DNA of 64,000 nucleotides from Flammula alnicola (GCA_015499995.1 JADNRV010000021.1:248001-312000), one strand, 5' to 3'. Counted from the first letter of the stretch, positions 33,870 to 49,788 are shown. The notes: a model not told the origin generated them from the sequence alone. Program-made: numbers and translations.

Positions 33870-36335
33870 ATTTGACTCAGATGGATGAATATACGGAAAG
33901 TGGCATCACCGACTCAGCAAGGATATCGTACCGGCCATGAGCCTGGATTCGAACCATAATAGATATATATGCCAATGCCAAGCACTGTTTTGCAGCTCTT
34001 CCCATTAGCGATAGCGAGCGAACCAACTCAAGCTCGACCAGCCAATAGGCGAAGGCTTATGAAATCCGCCCAGGTCGCATTCGCATCGCCATTACGAGCG
34101 CCAAATAACATCATTCCAGGAGCACAAGGACGCCTGAACTTCTGCATGAATCACCGCCGAAGTTTTGTTTTGCAGGCTTTCAAGATACCTTAAATTCTAT
34201 TGATCTTGAATTCCAAGTCACCGTTTGGGCTGCTAATTCTCCAATATGGCTCATGATCCTCAATCGCCACTGATATGCTAGGCAGATCGTTCGCAGGATA
34301 AAGCCTTCAAACATTCATACTAGAACACTTTGAAAATAGGTTCGCGGTTGCTTGTTGAGCAGCGGTTAAGTATCTTGAGTCTCGCCGAGGCCGTACCAGG
34401 TTCATTACATCGTGTTCCTTGCCCTCTACCTGCGCCACGGAGAGACAATAAAAGAGAAAATGAAAATGCAAAAGCAAAAATGCACTCGACCATTCTGTCT
34501 TCACACTCGTCATATTTTTCGTTCTAGGAAAATTGTAGACGGTCCCAGCGTTTTTCTCTAGCCACTCAGTGACCTTTGACGCAGATCTCGATTCTTTTTT
34601 GTTTATTCATTCAAGGGTCGAAAAATCTCATACAGCCTTGTTCTTCTTGATTTCGATCTGTATGACCAGGCCACCGACTCCTACGTTCAAAATTATAACT
34701 CATTCGCCACTCCAGGCCAGCACTAATTGGTCGCGAAGCCTCTCGAATATGTAAGAGCTGGTCCTCACGCGCGTTTCAGCTATGCTAATGTTGATCCCAA
34801 TCCGTGTCGGTTCCAAAACCCGTAAATGTCTGTACTAGGCAGCCCACAATTATAAGTGGGAAACGTCAAGTCATGTCATGGATCGATATATGTGAGAGAT
34901 GTTTGAATATCTTGCTCGAACTCGCGCTTCGGTGGATATATATTTTTAGTTAGGCGCCCACAAGCATTCATGTTCGGCAACTTCGGCCGGAGATGCACGG
35001 GCTCTGCAAATATCGGGCGCTGTGTTTGATCGATTGATCGTTGATCTCCTCTCCATGACCTCTACTTGCACAATGCAGACTGGCTATATGCCGTTTGAGA
35101 ATTCGAATATCTCGAACAAGAACACCTCGACGATAACTATGTCTGTCCCCATTCCTCTCAGGCTGGAGAAGAGGCCAAACAACAAGTTTGTAGGTTGATT
35201 GTTCTGACATCTAGTCTCAGGAGATACCCCACCAACCCGGTGCCCGCCCACGAACATATATTACTGGTTGCAATGCCCAAGAGTTCGACCGGATCGGCAT
35301 GTTAAATTCATCGTTAATTTGACGAAATCCGATCTTCTCGTGCGCGTGCGTTTTCTAAGCGCCATCTAAAGATGAACCCGGACGCTTTCTGGCGGCCCCG
35401 GCTGCCTGTGCCTCTTTCAATTGAAATCATTAGAGGTGAATTTTCCTACCAACCTTGGTCTTTGTGTCGAATGTGCGTTATCCGGGCCTACGTTTTCAAA
35501 AAGCTTGATAGATTATAATGATTGATCATTGTAGCCACTGAATATTGAACTCTGCGTAGCGCAATTCAGGTGACTTTTGCCCAGCCTCCCTTTATTACCG
35601 CCATGATATTAACTATACAATCTCCATGTTGCATGCCGGTCGGACAGCTTTCCCCGCAGAGCGTATGAAAGCAACGCAACTGTGCTTCTTCGGTTTCACT
35701 CTTGGCACGTAACGTTTGTCCGCCTTGCCACGTTCGGCTAAAAATAGCAATGACCCGATGGCAGTAAATCCGACTGCATCATCCAACCACACGACCTGCA
35801 TGCTCCTGCAATGTGTATGGAACGCAGATTGGTACGCCTTTTTAGGTCCCTGGGCTTGGCGGAGGGCTACATTGTGCGGTTATTCCCTGGCGCTGACTCA
35901 TCAGGCCTAAGGACTTCAAGCACGTTCGTTGTTCACCGCATGCACCTTGCAAAGGTCTTCGCATCTTCTACTACTTCCGCATCTTTGAGAAGTCTGTCTG
36001 AAAGGGCCTCAGATTCTTCTTCAGATTCTTCTTCAATGAAATTTGGTACTTCACTCGCAGATGAAATGCCATGCTCAGGCCGACCGTGTTTTGACGAAAG
36101 GGCAGCTCAACGCCGTTCATCGGAGACGACGAAATTCAAAGCAAACGTGCCGGGTTTTTCTGTCCTGGAGCAGTGTGGACGGGCGGGATTTGTATGGCTT
36201 TCATCAAATTGGTTTCCGATAGGAAATATGGACGCTGGCATTCCGCATCGTGATGACAGGGTGCCAAGCCTCATATGCTCGCGTCTTTGCTCACCAAACA
36301 ACGTGTCCATCTATGATGTCGAAATATTAGTCGGG
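33870..36335. other. gene-poor stretch
   Basis: About 2.5 kb upstream of the alkaline phosphatase gene. A 182-codon plus-strand frame at 35811-36359 is interrupted by no intron but has no recognisable motif, and it runs over the TATA box of the next gene, so I do not call it. No repeats or RNA genes were found. Confidence 0.45.
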
Positions 36336-36343
36336 TATAAAAG
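36336..36343 (+). promoter_or_regulatory. TATA box of alkaline phosphatase gene
   Basis: TATAAAAG, 77 bp upstream of the start codon at 36420. This consensus spacing for a TATA promoter suggests regulated, possibly phosphate-responsive, expression. The last point is inference only. Confidence 0.6.
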
Positions 36344-36419
36344 CACCATCATCCTCTGATGATACAACCCAGCCCCACTTTCGACGTGCTCCCGTTGTTG
36401 GTGCTTTCCGCGTTCAAAC

Positions 36420-39400
36420 ATGCGGTCAACTTCGATGTCTGCTAGGACTTACGCTCTCCTTGCTGGGCTTGCAAGCGCTGGAATTGTCTCTGCACAGACC
36501 TTTCAGCGACTTGGAGCGTGTCCCACTCTTGGATGTGTGTTTCCTCCCGACCAAACCGATTTCTTGGCTGGACAACTCTTTGATATCCGTCTCGAAGTTC
36601 ACGCACCGCTTAATGGTACTGAAGCCTCGAAGGGGGGCGTTCCAGATGAGAAGTTCACGTTTTGCATCCAGCAAGGTAATGGGCCCTGCAACGACGTGAC
36701 GAAATTCTTCAAGGTCCAAGATCCCGCATTGGAAAAGTGGACGTTCTCGTATGTGTTCTTGATATAGCTTTCCTTCTGACAAGAGGCTAAGCGAGACACT
36801 AGGTACTACGAAGATTTGTTTGCCAAAGATGCAGGAACCCCTGTCATTGTTAACGTTGCTTCCAAGGCATATCGCGCTGTAAGTCCCGACCCACATTTTT
36901 GAAAGTTATATACTGATTCTTGTTTCATTAGCTTCATTTGTCGAAGGTATTCTCCTTCCTGTTGTTAAACTCGACATCCATGACCCACCCACCTCTATTA
37001 GCCTGGCCCTTATACAGCCAAACTATCGTATAACGGCGGAAGCAAGACAGTCGCCAACTGGTATGTCCGCGAGCCTGCTACGGAGCGCAAGGCGAAGAAC
37101 GTCCTGTTCTTCATTGGAGACGGTACTTCTTTTTCTGATATTTCTGAGGCCCACCTGACCCATCTTCTCTGCAGGAATGACTCAAGCCATGATCACGGCA
37201 GCCCGCCTGATCGCCCACAAGTCAATCAATGGAAGGTACCAGAGTTTGATGCAAATGGATCAAATGGATAACCTCGGACAGTACGTTCCATTCCCGTGAT
37301 AGGCATATTGACTTTTAGCTGATCATCGAGCTTTTCAGTCAAATGACCCACTCCGTGGATTCTTTCATCACCGATTCCGCGAACTCGGCAACTGCTCTCT
37401 ACTCTGGCAAGAAATCGACCGTAAACGCCCTGAACGTCTACGCCGATAGCGTGAGTCGGTTCTGAGGGCTCGCAGTTCCGTCTCTGACACGAATTTCGTT
37501 ATCATTAGTCTAGAAATTCGCTCGATGATCCCAAAGTTGAGACCATTGCCGAGCTCTTCCGTAGACGTATCGGTGGCGCTCTCGGAATAGTTTCCACTGC
37601 ATTTATCGCCGATGCAACCCCTGGTTCGTTCACTTCATTCGTCCTGACTTCTATTTCACTTAAATTTTCTGTTATCACAGCTGCTCTTTGTGCTCACACT
37701 CGTGATCGTAAGCACCACGCATAGATCTCTCCGCCAGACATATTAATTTACTTCTTAAAGGGGGCCAATATGCTGCTGTTGTGACCGAATACCTCAACAA
37801 TGCTACAACGGTCAACGCCACTTTCGCGTGGCCCACCAGCTGCCAAGGACCGGACGTGATCTTTGGGTAAGTTGTATACTCTCGATCCCATAACCAGTAT
37901 TCTAATAGGTATCTCAAAGGGGTGGCGCAGAGCAGTTCATCGCCGGCCCTGGTTCTCCCAACGGAACGGATTACTACAAGGCGTTCCAGTCACACGGCTA
38001 TAACGTTGTCTACAACAACACCGAGCTGCAGGCTGCCGGTAACAACGCCAAAACACTCGGAATTTTCTCCGGTAAGCTATGTATCCTATGTAAAGTCGGC
38101 ATTGATCTTAATTCTTTACTCTCTCCTAGTTAGCAACATGTGAGCTAGAGCCTCCTGTTTCTCCTGCATTGCTTCGTTATCTCACGATTCTAACCCCATC
38201 CAGGGCGAAATGGATCGACCGCAACGTAAGACCTATTTTAAGTATTTTTACCGTATATGTATGTACTGACCCTGATGATAGGTATTGAAAGACAACCTCA
38301 AGCACCAAAAGAACAGCCCTACTGGCGACGGCACTGATGCTACTGACCAACCCGGCTTGAAGGAGATGACTTTGAAGGCCATCGATATTTTGCAAAGCAG
38401 GTCCAAGAAGAACGAGGGCTGGTTCATGATGTGAGTCCTTCTGGCTGTTGATGGCGATGTCTAGAATGATTTCATGCAAAATCAGGTCCGAGGCTGCCAG
38501 TATCGATAAGGTAGGACTGTCGACCACTTTCACCATGAATTTCCTTGACGCGGACAATAGATGATGCACGTTCTTGACTACGATCGCGCTCTTGGAGAAT
38601 TGCTTGAACTTGACGATACTATCCGCGCCTCCATTGCACGTAAGTCTCAATCCCTTCATTATCTTATAATTCTTCCATTTGGCCAAAAGACCTCAAGAAG
38701 ATCGGCGAATATGAAAATACCCTCATTGTTGTGACCGCCGATCACGGGCATGGATTTGTACGGTTCCTTCTTGACTCCTTGGGGTACATCTTCCTTATCA
38801 AGCGGTTAGGATGTCTTCGGCGGAGCCGATACTAAGTACCTCGCTGCTCAAACAACTGACCGCAAAAAGAGGAGTGCTAGTAAGTCTCTCTCTTACTTAT
38901 CCTGAATCTTGTTATCTAACTATCGTTTTCAGTTGGCGTCTACACCAACTCTGGGTTGAGTGGTTACACCGTCGCCGAAGGCTCTCTTCCCAACAACAAC
39001 ACGGTTGTTTATGGGAGCGAAGGACCGAACTTCCCCGTGCAATGGAATCCTAGATATGCCATCGCAGCAGGATTTGGTGCCAACCCTGACCAGTAAGCGA
39101 GGAAGTCATGCCGGTCGCATATAAATTAATAAATTGCCGCAATGTTCAGCCGTGAATCATATACCCTGAATACTACAGGACCTCGTCTTCCAGCTACCAC
39201 TGGAACGGACGGCGGCGCTGTGGTAAATCCTGCCGATAACCCCAATGGTATGGTTGCATCTCACATATCCCACATTACTTTCTAACCGTTTTCAATGGTT
39301 TTTAGGTTTCACAGTCGGTATGTTTTCAAATACTCTTCTCGCGCACATGATACTCATTCTATAACAGAGGGAACTCTTCCCATTGATGAGCCACAAGGCG

Positions 39401-39638
39401 TTCATTCACTGCAAGGTTGGTCTGCCCTGACGACGAGTAATGCACAATCGACTAAAACGTGTATTTAGATGTCTCTGTCTTCGCCAATGGCCCTGGTTCA
39501 GAGGCTTTCCGCGGTGTCTGTAAGTCCTTCCTCAGTTACGTGCGACGCTATGAATTCTGAGGCTTCTCTTCTGCAGATAACAGCGTTGATATCTTTTTCA
39601 AGATCGCTGATGCCCTTGCTCTTGGGAACACTAATTAG
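36420..39638 (+). CDS. alkaline phosphatase, secreted or vacuolar
   Basis: Metal-dependent phosphomonoesterase (alkaline phosphatase superfamily). A signal peptide (ARTYALLAGLASAGIVSA) is followed by an N-terminal beta domain. The core has FFIGDGMTQAM (first metal ligand Asp), the nucleophile motif SFITDSANSATALYSG, MMSEAASIDKMMHVLDYDRA (metal-binding region; SEAASID split over several tiny exons) and VVTADHGHGFDVFGG (metal ligands). A C-terminal part with GTLPIDEPQGVHSL and ANGPGSEAFRGV precedes an end at ALGTN. About twenty exons with introns of roughly 45-65 bp; I traced the junctions and found no frame error. No C-terminal membrane helix is seen, so export to the vacuole or outside is expected rather than anchoring. 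A second methionine at 36435 is an equally good start. Confidence 0.9.
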
Positions 39639-40730
39639 GCGCCTTATCTGGCATATATACCTGAGTATACTTACCTTTGATATTCATTTTAGTATTTTAA
39701 AGCTTGAATATTATCTTCCCTCCTGGGCCGTTTGCACGAATCCAATCGAATTGATAATTGGAAGATGCGGCATTAATGTAAAGCTTACAGTAAGGCTCGG
39801 AACTACCCATTTCGGGTCTCCTTGACCGCAAAATGAGGATTGCGCGAAAATATGGATAGTATCCCATTTGATTCACTCGTGAATATTGAGACTTGGCGGA
39901 TCCAGCGATCATGATCTTCATGTGTCCCTTCGATCTCCTAATATAGGAAACACAGCCAATGAAAATCATGATGCGCGGCAAGAGCCATGAGTGTGGCACG
40001 TCTGAAAAAAGGCATCGGTCGAGCAGAAGTCGGGAGGTTAAAAAGCCCCTTCGCCAGAGCCGCAACGACCCATGTCGAAAGTCCCACAGCGCGGCAAGGA
40101 ACTAGGGTTGTGATTCGCATTGAGACGAAGTAAGATATTGATATTGGGAAAGAACTCACATATAGAATTCCATCCATCAGTTTGGCCGACTAGAACAATG
40201 AAAGTTCGTGAGAGCTCGGTATATCTGGATTTACTGATTGAATTTCTTTCACAAGTCAATGGCTTGTTAAAGCGAGTATTGAGGGGGATGCGTCCGCATG
40301 TACACGAGTAATGATTAGAAAAGTGGCCGTGAGGCCTCACAAGTCAAAATTCCTTGTAGCAGGTAGTAGCCGTCTCGATCGGAAGGTCCTGAGCATAAGG
40401 CGAGGATCTTCATGAGAGATGAATATTACAAGAACATTATTGAAGGAGATGAATGGGGGGATTGAATCAACAAGGACGCGGCGCGAGAACAATGTCGCGA
40501 GGGGAACAATGCACGTGTTGAGGTGGCAGCCAAACACGGGCAAATGCGGGCGCGCTTTGATCTGGTTTTGGTACGTTTTGCGATCCTCCTTGAACTCATT
40601 CACCACGCACTTTCCATCTCGCATCTCCTCGAGGCTTTTATCTCTCAAACTCTCCATATCACACAAATTCATATCTCTATCAACCTGCTGACAACCGCGT
40701 GCCAGCCAACCTGTTGCTCGAATCTGTTAC
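39639..40730. other. intergenic, nothing recognised
   Basis: 1.1 kb between two plus-strand genes. Minus-strand reading frames of 80-120 codons overlap each other in different frames and carry no motif. It includes the promoter of the SUN-domain gene. Confidence 0.5.
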
Positions 40731-43700
40731 ATGTCATTTTCGGGCACACCTTTAGGTCAAGGCAGACGTCTCGATCACAGTACTTTTCTCGGTAAACCGA
40801 CATCAGACGGTAGTAATTCATTGCCATCGTACGCCTACGGGTTAGTTTAATCTTTTTCTCTCTTCTTTCTGTCCAAAACATCGTTCATGCCTCATCATGC
40901 CACATACAGCGCACCCGCACTCGGTTCCCGCTCTCCCCCAAAACCCACGTCTCCTTCGCGCGATAGAAGCAGAGCTCAGGAGAACGATATCGAAGAAGAG
41001 AACGTCCCAGCGTTAATACGCTTTGCCCGTCTCAAACAACGAGAATCGGCCGCAGAACTCACCTCGCGCCCAGGCGGTCCAAAAATCATCAAGTCACCCC
41101 CCAAACCAGAGAAGTGGAGTGTCAAAGATACCTCCGTCAACATCGCAACCGCATTCACTCAAGCAGCCAACGGCGACATGAGTGCCACCTACAACCACAA
41201 CAATTCTTGGGCATCGACCTCCCGTGCCAACCAACCCATACCCCGAAGTACCTCTGTTGAGTACGAGGCCAATGCCACCGGAACTGCCAACCGCAGACTC
41301 GCACCTCCTCCTGACAAACTGGGAAGAGCTCCTACTACGACACGGAAGCCGCCTTCAAAATCTACTTCATTACTGCACGTGCCCGACTCAGAGGGTGAAG
41401 GCGACTCTGCGGGCCTAAACGGTCGTGCCAAAAGCCCTTTCGAACAAGGATTGAACATTGCCAAACAAGCTTTGGGTGCTGCCGCATTTTACGTTCGCCA
41501 GCGCTCACATGACCCAGAAGATACCTCCAGAGAGCAACCACCCGCGAACAGGCATACCGACGGCAACGAGTCGAGTTACAGCTATACCCGAGAGGAAGAA
41601 TCATACCAAGCAGCTCAGAAACGACATCTTAATGCAAACAAGAAAGGTCGCATTTCCGTCGATAACAAGGCTTACAAGCCCACGCATTCCGACGAAGAGG
41701 AATCGGAATATTCTGATGACGACAAAACGAGAAAGAGGAAGAAAAAGTCAAAGAAAGGCGCTGCTGGTGGCCCATTAACAACCCTACCTGTCGTCACCAG
41801 CGATAAGAGAAGGCGGAGGAAGGGCCACGGCTCGAAGGGAAACCTGGGAGGGGGTCCTGATGACGATGTAAGCGATAGTGACGGCGACGACAACGCAGAC
41901 GTGGATATAGTAGGTTCCTACATTTATCTGTTGAATTCGGCCTCTAAACTATCCTTAGCTCTCGCAATCCGCACAGTTACGAACATCCGTTACCCGAACT
42001 TCAAACCCACCCCTTTCCCTTGCATCTGCTTCACGACTCTCGCGCGAACCCCCAGAACATTATATGGACGACTCGATGACATCTGCTAACCAAGGACTCG
42101 AATCTATTCCAGAAATTGCAGAGGAGCTCCTCGCCGTGGAACCCGTCCGACAATCATCTCAACAACGAAGGGCACGATCGCGTTCGCGGACACCTGCACC
42201 GATTTCATCGCGTTCGCCATCCTTCTCTATAGGTGGCCTTTTAGGCAGCATCGTGCATATTGTCATTAAATTATCCCTTTGGCTCTTCTCCGCCTTCCTC
42301 TCGGTCGTTAGCATGTTTACTTTTTTATTCGGTCAGGTTTTTGGGACGACATTCGATATCATCCTCCGGCGTCCAGCAGGGTGGGCGCGAGGGGCCAGCT
42401 CTTTCCTCAAATATTTGGTGCCTGCCATGACGATTCTGCTGGCATGGTATGTTCTCCAGGACGCCTCCCTTACATCCTACATCCCTAGCCTATCCTTCCC
42501 ATCGCGATCGCCGGTATACCACGCTCCTGAGGTTCCGCCTGCCAACATCGCCGAACTTTCGGAGCGGCTTTTGCGCATCGAGACCGCCCTCTCTGGATTG
42601 TCCGCTGATACCGAGCGGACGAAGGCAAAGACGGAAGATGGCGTCAGAGGATATTCTGACCTTCTTGGACGTTTGAGCTCGCTGGAGGGACGCCTTTCAA
42701 TGGAGACGAAGAAGGTCGTAGACGCCGAAGCGAGAGCGCGAGAAACTGTGAGCAGGACTATCAGTGGTGTCAAGCAGGAAGTGGAGATTCTGCAGTCGCA
42801 GCTTGCTGCTCAGCAGAAACAACACGAACGCGAACAGAGGACGCCCACCGATATCACCGACGAAGATGCACGAGCCAAACTAAAAGCACTGGAAGACCGA
42901 GTTGGCGGTGTAGAAGGAGGCGTCAAGGAGGCGTTGGAGCTTGGCAAGAAAGCTCTTACCACCGTGCCTCCTCAAGCGGCGCCCGGGCCTGGTGCTGCAT
43001 GGTGGAACAAGCTCGCCTCTAGCTCTGGGTCGAAATCCATCCTGCAAATCAAGTCTGCGGACGGACAAGACGTGTCAGCGCTCATCACACAGCTGGTCGA
43101 TTCTGCGGTCTCGAGGATCAACAAGGATGGCATTGCGAAGGCGGACTTTGCGTTGCACTCTGCCGGTGCGCGGGTCATTCCGTCGCTCACCTCGCCCGCC
43201 CTCGAGGTCAGACCGCGCGGCCTCGGGAACCAGATCCTCGGTCTGTTCACAGGCAAGGGGTACTTTGACTTCCGCCCCCCGATCACGGCGCTGCACCATG
43301 AGGAGCACACGGGGCATTGCTGGCCGTTCGCGGGCGAGCAGGGCCAGCTCGGGGTCATGTTGGTCGCGCCGGCCTATATTGAGGAAGTCACGATCGACCA
43401 TGTCGCGAAGGAGGTCGCGTTCGACATGCTCACTGCGCCGCGGAGGATGGAGGTGTGGGGCATGGTCGAAGGCGCGGACAACATGGCGCGCGTGCAGGCG
43501 TGGAAGGCGGACCGTGCGGCGAGGAAGGAGGCGGGCCAGCAGGGGTCGTCTGAGGATGAGGATGTGCCGTACCCGCTGACGTTGCCCAAGAAGCCTGAGT
43601 ACATCCGTCTGGCCAACTTCACCTACGACATCGACGCCCCGAACAATGTGCAGACGTTCCCTGTTGACCCGGAGATTAGGAACCTGGGCGTAGATTTCGG

Positions 43701-43821
43701 CATCGTGGTGCTCCGAGTGCTCGATAACTGGGGCAAACGCGAGTATACGTGCCTCTATCGTTTCCGCGTGCACGGGCAGAAGATGGGTGAGGTTCCTATG
43801 CCCCTTTCCGAGGAATCATAG
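40731..43821 (+). CDS. SUN-domain (Sad1/UNC-84) nuclear-envelope protein
   Basis: Inner-nuclear-membrane half of the LINC bridge that links chromatin or the spindle pole body to the cytoskeleton. Three exons (40731-40840, 40910-41913, 42056-43821) give 959 residues. The start MSFSGTPLGQGRRLD is chosen over the methionine at 40887 because the GTTAGT donor and CAG acceptor keep phase and give the usual family N-terminus. The second intron uses a weaker donor (GTTCCT). A long disordered, basic nucleoplasmic region is followed by hydrophobic segments around residues 430-510 (HIVIKLSLWLFSAFLSVVSM; YLVPAMTILLAWYVLQ), a coiled-coil (ELSERLLRIETALSGL onward) and the C-terminal SUN domain. That domain has FTGKGYFDFRPPITALHHEE, HCWPFAGEQGQLGVML, VTIDHV, PRRMEVWGMVEG and GVDFGIVVLRVLDNWG. 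The 3' end is markedly GC-rich. Confidence 0.92.
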
Positions 43822-44554
43822 GAATCATCGGCGGTGGGCTGAAGCTAGGAAGTTATTCATGACTTAATGACCTTTTTTTATTTCCTGTTCTTGCGATACA
43901 AATTATCTCTTTCTATCTCTTTCTCTTTTCTGTCAATTATTGCGTTATCTCGGTCCTTGTTTCCTCTGATTGTATTGGGCTAGCTCGTCTCTTCTTCACT
44001 CTTAATGCACTGTGCTACCATCATCACATCTTTATCGTATTGCTGTCCTCCCATGCTTACGACTCTCTTTGCCAGATCTACTTACCTATGTAGTCCATCT
44101 TATCCCCCCTCCTTTCGCGACCTATATGCAACGGGGCATACCATGACTCTAGTCTAATTTCAACCATTTGTATCGGCACCGAATGCAATAAATTTCCTGA
44201 AACGAACCGTTATTTGTGATACAATCTGCGTATCGGATAGCTGGACTTGGAAAGAAGAGTAAGATGGCGAATGCTCAGGATGCTAAGTAATATATCAGGA
44301 GTTCAGGGAGAATGAAAAGACATGGGGCAAAAAGTGTCGCAACGGCAAGAGGCTGAGCTCTTTTCAAGCTTTTGGCATTTTTTGGCCTTTGTTTTGGCCA
44401 TTCTAACATACTTCTCCCTTCCCGAAATGTGATCGGAGAGAAATAATGTCTGGTGACTTTGTATATCCCAAATAGGTATAGTTCACAATCAACGGAAGGG
44501 TATAAAGCGGCAAGTTCGAGGAGAAAAGAAACATCTCGTTCCACGTATCCGCCT
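43822..44554. other. intergenic between convergent genes
   Basis: T/C-rich 3' flank of the SUN-domain gene and 3' flank of the FunK1 gene. No gene is seen. Confidence 0.55.
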
Positions 44555-46922
44555 TCAAGGATCTCCGCGACGAATTTTCTTGGCGGATGGCCCAGCCTGA
44601 GGAACCTGGGCGCTTATGTATATCAACAGAAAGATATGCGATATAAACACGTATCACGCACCTCCGGATTAGTATCCCCCCCGGAATGCATGCGTTTACC
44701 TGGCCAGGCATCTATTACCCGTATCGTTGATAACGGAGTGTTTGTGGAGAAATTTTTGACCTTCCGAGGATGCGCTGCCAAAGGTACGTCCATAAACGCT
44801 TCATTGTCATTTTCGATGACAAAGTTGAAGATCAGGCGCTGGAAGACCTCGTGTATGTATTCGGGATGGTTGAGATTCTTGTTGTCGACCCAGTAGGGAT
44901 CAAATATGATATGCTCCCCAACCTCCTTCAACAGAGATAGCAATGGAGCGAACTGCGTATGGAGTGCATTATCAGGTAAATCGATCAGGAGAGCACCTCT
45001 TGAATCAGAGCCAGTGACTGCAGTTGTGAGCATGGCCCAAACGTCGGCTGGAATTTCGGAAGTTTCATCAGAGGTGGCTGGTGCTCGTTGTATGGCCCAA
45101 TAAATAAGAAGCCAAAGGACCGATTCCGCATCATGCCGGAGCTCGTGACGCCAAAATATTTCTTTTTGTGGCGGTTTGGAATAGACAGCGATGGGTTCAT
45201 CCGGGCCCTCAAATTCTTTAAGACGATCAGGACTATATCGTGACTTGGCTGCCGGCAATAGCGCGGGAATGGGAGGAAAGCCGAAATGGCGAGTGTATGG
45301 ACGAAGTGGACCTCCAGCTAAGACAGCACGAGATATAAAGATGGGTGTACCCTGGAAATGGTGAGTGACATATTGAAAGCAACTGATGAATATGCTGAAC
45401 TTACCGTACGTGCAACAGATGGCTCCTGCTCCTGGCCAAGGATCTCGGCTCGATTGAAATCAATAAGCAGTGTCTGTGTATCCTGGCGATTGCAGCTATT
45501 TATGGGAGTTCAGCATAACCTTATACCTGACAAAGTCAGCTCTTCTTACTTTGAATCTAACAGATGTCTCATGGAACAAAACGTGTCTGGCGGCACGTTA
45601 TTTCCACCTTCCGCGTGGAAATTGCTATCTTGAGGTGCAGGCTTGATCAAGACGTTTCCGTAGCTAATATCACGATGGAGAACTTGACGCTTGCAATAGA
45701 GGTATCGAGTAACTGCTCAAATGCATGAGAAGCGATATTCCTTTCATTGTGGCGCGGACTCACTTTCGAGGGTGTCATAAATAGCAATGAGGGCTTCACG
45801 AACGCTGCTGACGGTGTCGAGATGGGTTCCATACAAAGACATCAAGATACGGTTTTTGACGCGATCACCACACAACACTGGGTTGCCATTGGTCCAAAGG
45901 GGTTTTTCGTGGTGAACCAAGTCGACCATACCCGGAACAGGCCCATTCGTATGGATGTGTTCCAGAACTTGGCTCTCCGTGAAGCGGGTGTGTTGTCCAG
46001 AATACTGGTCCTTGATTATATGAATATCATGTCCTAATACTTTGGTAGGGAACTCGAGGTTCTTAAATATATGGGATCGGGAACCAAAGGAAGCACTGGC
46101 ATGATCAATTTGATAGCCTTCGCATTTAATGGTCATGGACTCGGGAGAATCGGTGTTTTCTTCAGAATGCTGGGGCTGCCCAATCGTAACGGTGATATCC
46201 CAACGAAAATCCAGGAGATCCTTCCTCCGTTGGATGGTGGGATCGACCATGGTAGGGAGTGGGTCGTGAAGGCGGTCGATGAAGGCACATAGTAAAAAGA
46301 AATGTGATTCGTCTTTCCAAGGAATGGTGGTGAATCGTGCACCTGACGCATCAGTGATGATGAAGGTTATGATTGAATTGCCGACGTAAAGGCCTTGTAC
46401 AGCGACACGGTCTGGGCGGGCTTGCAACAAGTAGGTGGTGTATGCAACAGCTTGCTCAATGCCTTCGGTGACGGACGTTCCTTTCGAAACAACTTTCATT
46501 GCAGACTCCATTCCGCTCCAATCAAGGTCTTTTCCTCGGCTAAAGACCTTGAAGTATGCAGCAAGGTCTGGTCTGGCGAGTGTCTTACTCCCCCTGCTGG
46601 CGAATGAAAGGACCTGAACTATACACAGCATGAGAGAACAATAATTCCTAAAACATTTTCTTAACGTACGATAGTGCCGCCTTTTGCAGAGGAGGCGAGT
46701 TATGCTTCGACAGTAATTAGCGACATTGCTAGCCTTAGCCGCCTTGGCAGGGGGCTGGAATTCGGAAGTGTAGTCGGCTTCGACACAATTCAGCGCAGTC
46801 CAAAAATCGCCCACGCTGACTCTGGTGGTGTGCTCTGGGACATGGAATGATGGCACATCGGAACGGATATGACTCTCAACATGAAACGATGGAAACGCTT
46901 TTACGGGTGATGAGGACGACAT
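44555..46922 (-). CDS. FunK1 fungal-type protein kinase
   Basis: Member of the FunK1 family, a multicellular-fungus expansion of kinase-like proteins. The N-terminal region begins MSSSSPVKAFPSFHVESHI. A long exon covers the family N-lobe (GTHLDTVSSVREALIAIYDT). The catalytic loop is HRDISYGNVLIKPA, with D and N in the expected places, and the metal-binding motif is LLIDFNRAEIL (DFN instead of DFG; FunK1 proteins usually have DFD or similar). The activation-segment end is GTPIFISRAVL, and the APE-like helix region contains HELRHDAESVLWLLIYW. The C-terminus is spliced at GDTNPE to VPQAGPSAKKIRRGDP, a basic tail that could act as a nuclear signal. Five introns keep phase; no frameshift. A decayed inverted copy lies at 62600-63845. 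Substrates are unknown; the family has been linked to development and mating in mushrooms. Confidence 0.9.
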
Positions 46923-47427
46923 GAGAGTAAGTCGAAAGTGCCACTCACTGCAAATTTGAAATACTATTTCAATTTTCGATCAATTGCGAGCGCCCCGCGC
47001 GATGCTCCGGAGGTATAGTCATCCACTAGCAAATGTTAAACGTCAAACGACCACCGAGTGTTACTAACAGCAACTTCATTTATTCTGTGGTGTGGGTAGA
47101 ATCCTGGGTCAAAAATCGGACCAGAATCGCTATATAATCGCAGTTGTAATCGTATCAGAATCGCCAACTTCGACCGTCCCTAATTTTGATGGTCTAAGGT
47201 GTCGCTCTCATAAGGCGACCATGAAGCGAAACACGAGTGAATAAATAGATTCGTGAGTCCCGGCTCAAGTAGATAGGCGTATACTATAGGATGCCTGGTT
47301 GATGGACGTGTTGGCATATATCAGACGAATAGTCCCTGGCTTTATAAAGCAGATACGGTCAATGGGGAGCAGAGTGGGTATACGCTGTTCAAGAGCTATA
47401 TAATCCGTCCACTTGGCTACTCCTGCC
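46923..47427. other. intergenic, tandem genes
   Basis: Upstream region of the FunK1 gene and 3' flank of the peptidase gene. Around 47100-47170 there is a run of loosely repeated ATCGGA/ATCGC-type words. No gene is seen. Confidence 0.5.
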
Positions 47428-49321
<1,894 letters not shown>

Positions 49322-49788
49322 TGTATAGGGTCTCCTGAACGATAAGGAAGAAGGAAAGCGTGGCAGTCTTCCAAATGAACGGAGGGCCTGAGGAGATCCG
49401 AAGCACAATGCCATCATCGACCCTTTTCTGGCAAGATCAACCCAGCAAGCCCAAAGGACGTTGTTGCCTATCGGAGCTGATGCCAAACATTATAGATCCA
49501 AATGCGGCAAGGTCAAGTTTATGTTCAACTTCATCTCTCCTCGCTTGCACCCGCTTCAACGAATTCCTTCTCCCTCTACGCGTCGTAGCTGCTTTCTACG
49601 CGCATTTTGTATTCAATTCACTCATACAACGGTCAGTTCTTTTTAAGATCTCATGTTGACCGTTCTAATGCCTCCCAAGTAGATCTTACGACCATTTCAC
49701 GTTGCGGTTGATCACCATCTAGAGCCACCCAAACGCGCATGCCTTTATCTGCATCTCAAATCTAACGGAAATATTATCTATACATATC
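49322..49788. other. divergent intergenic promoter region
   Basis: 467 bp separating the prolyl iminopeptidase gene (-) and the membrane-protein gene (+). No strong TATA element or other feature was noticed. Confidence 0.5.

Noticed and set aside
33940..33960. GGTTCGAATCC on the minus strand, a tRNA B-box look-alike
   Set aside because: The flanking bases do not form a five-pair T-stem, and no anticodon arm or acceptor stem is present at the right distance.
35811..36359. 182-codon open frame on the plus strand
   Set aside because: No motif, Ser-rich by base composition, and it overlaps the TATA box of the alkaline phosphatase gene.
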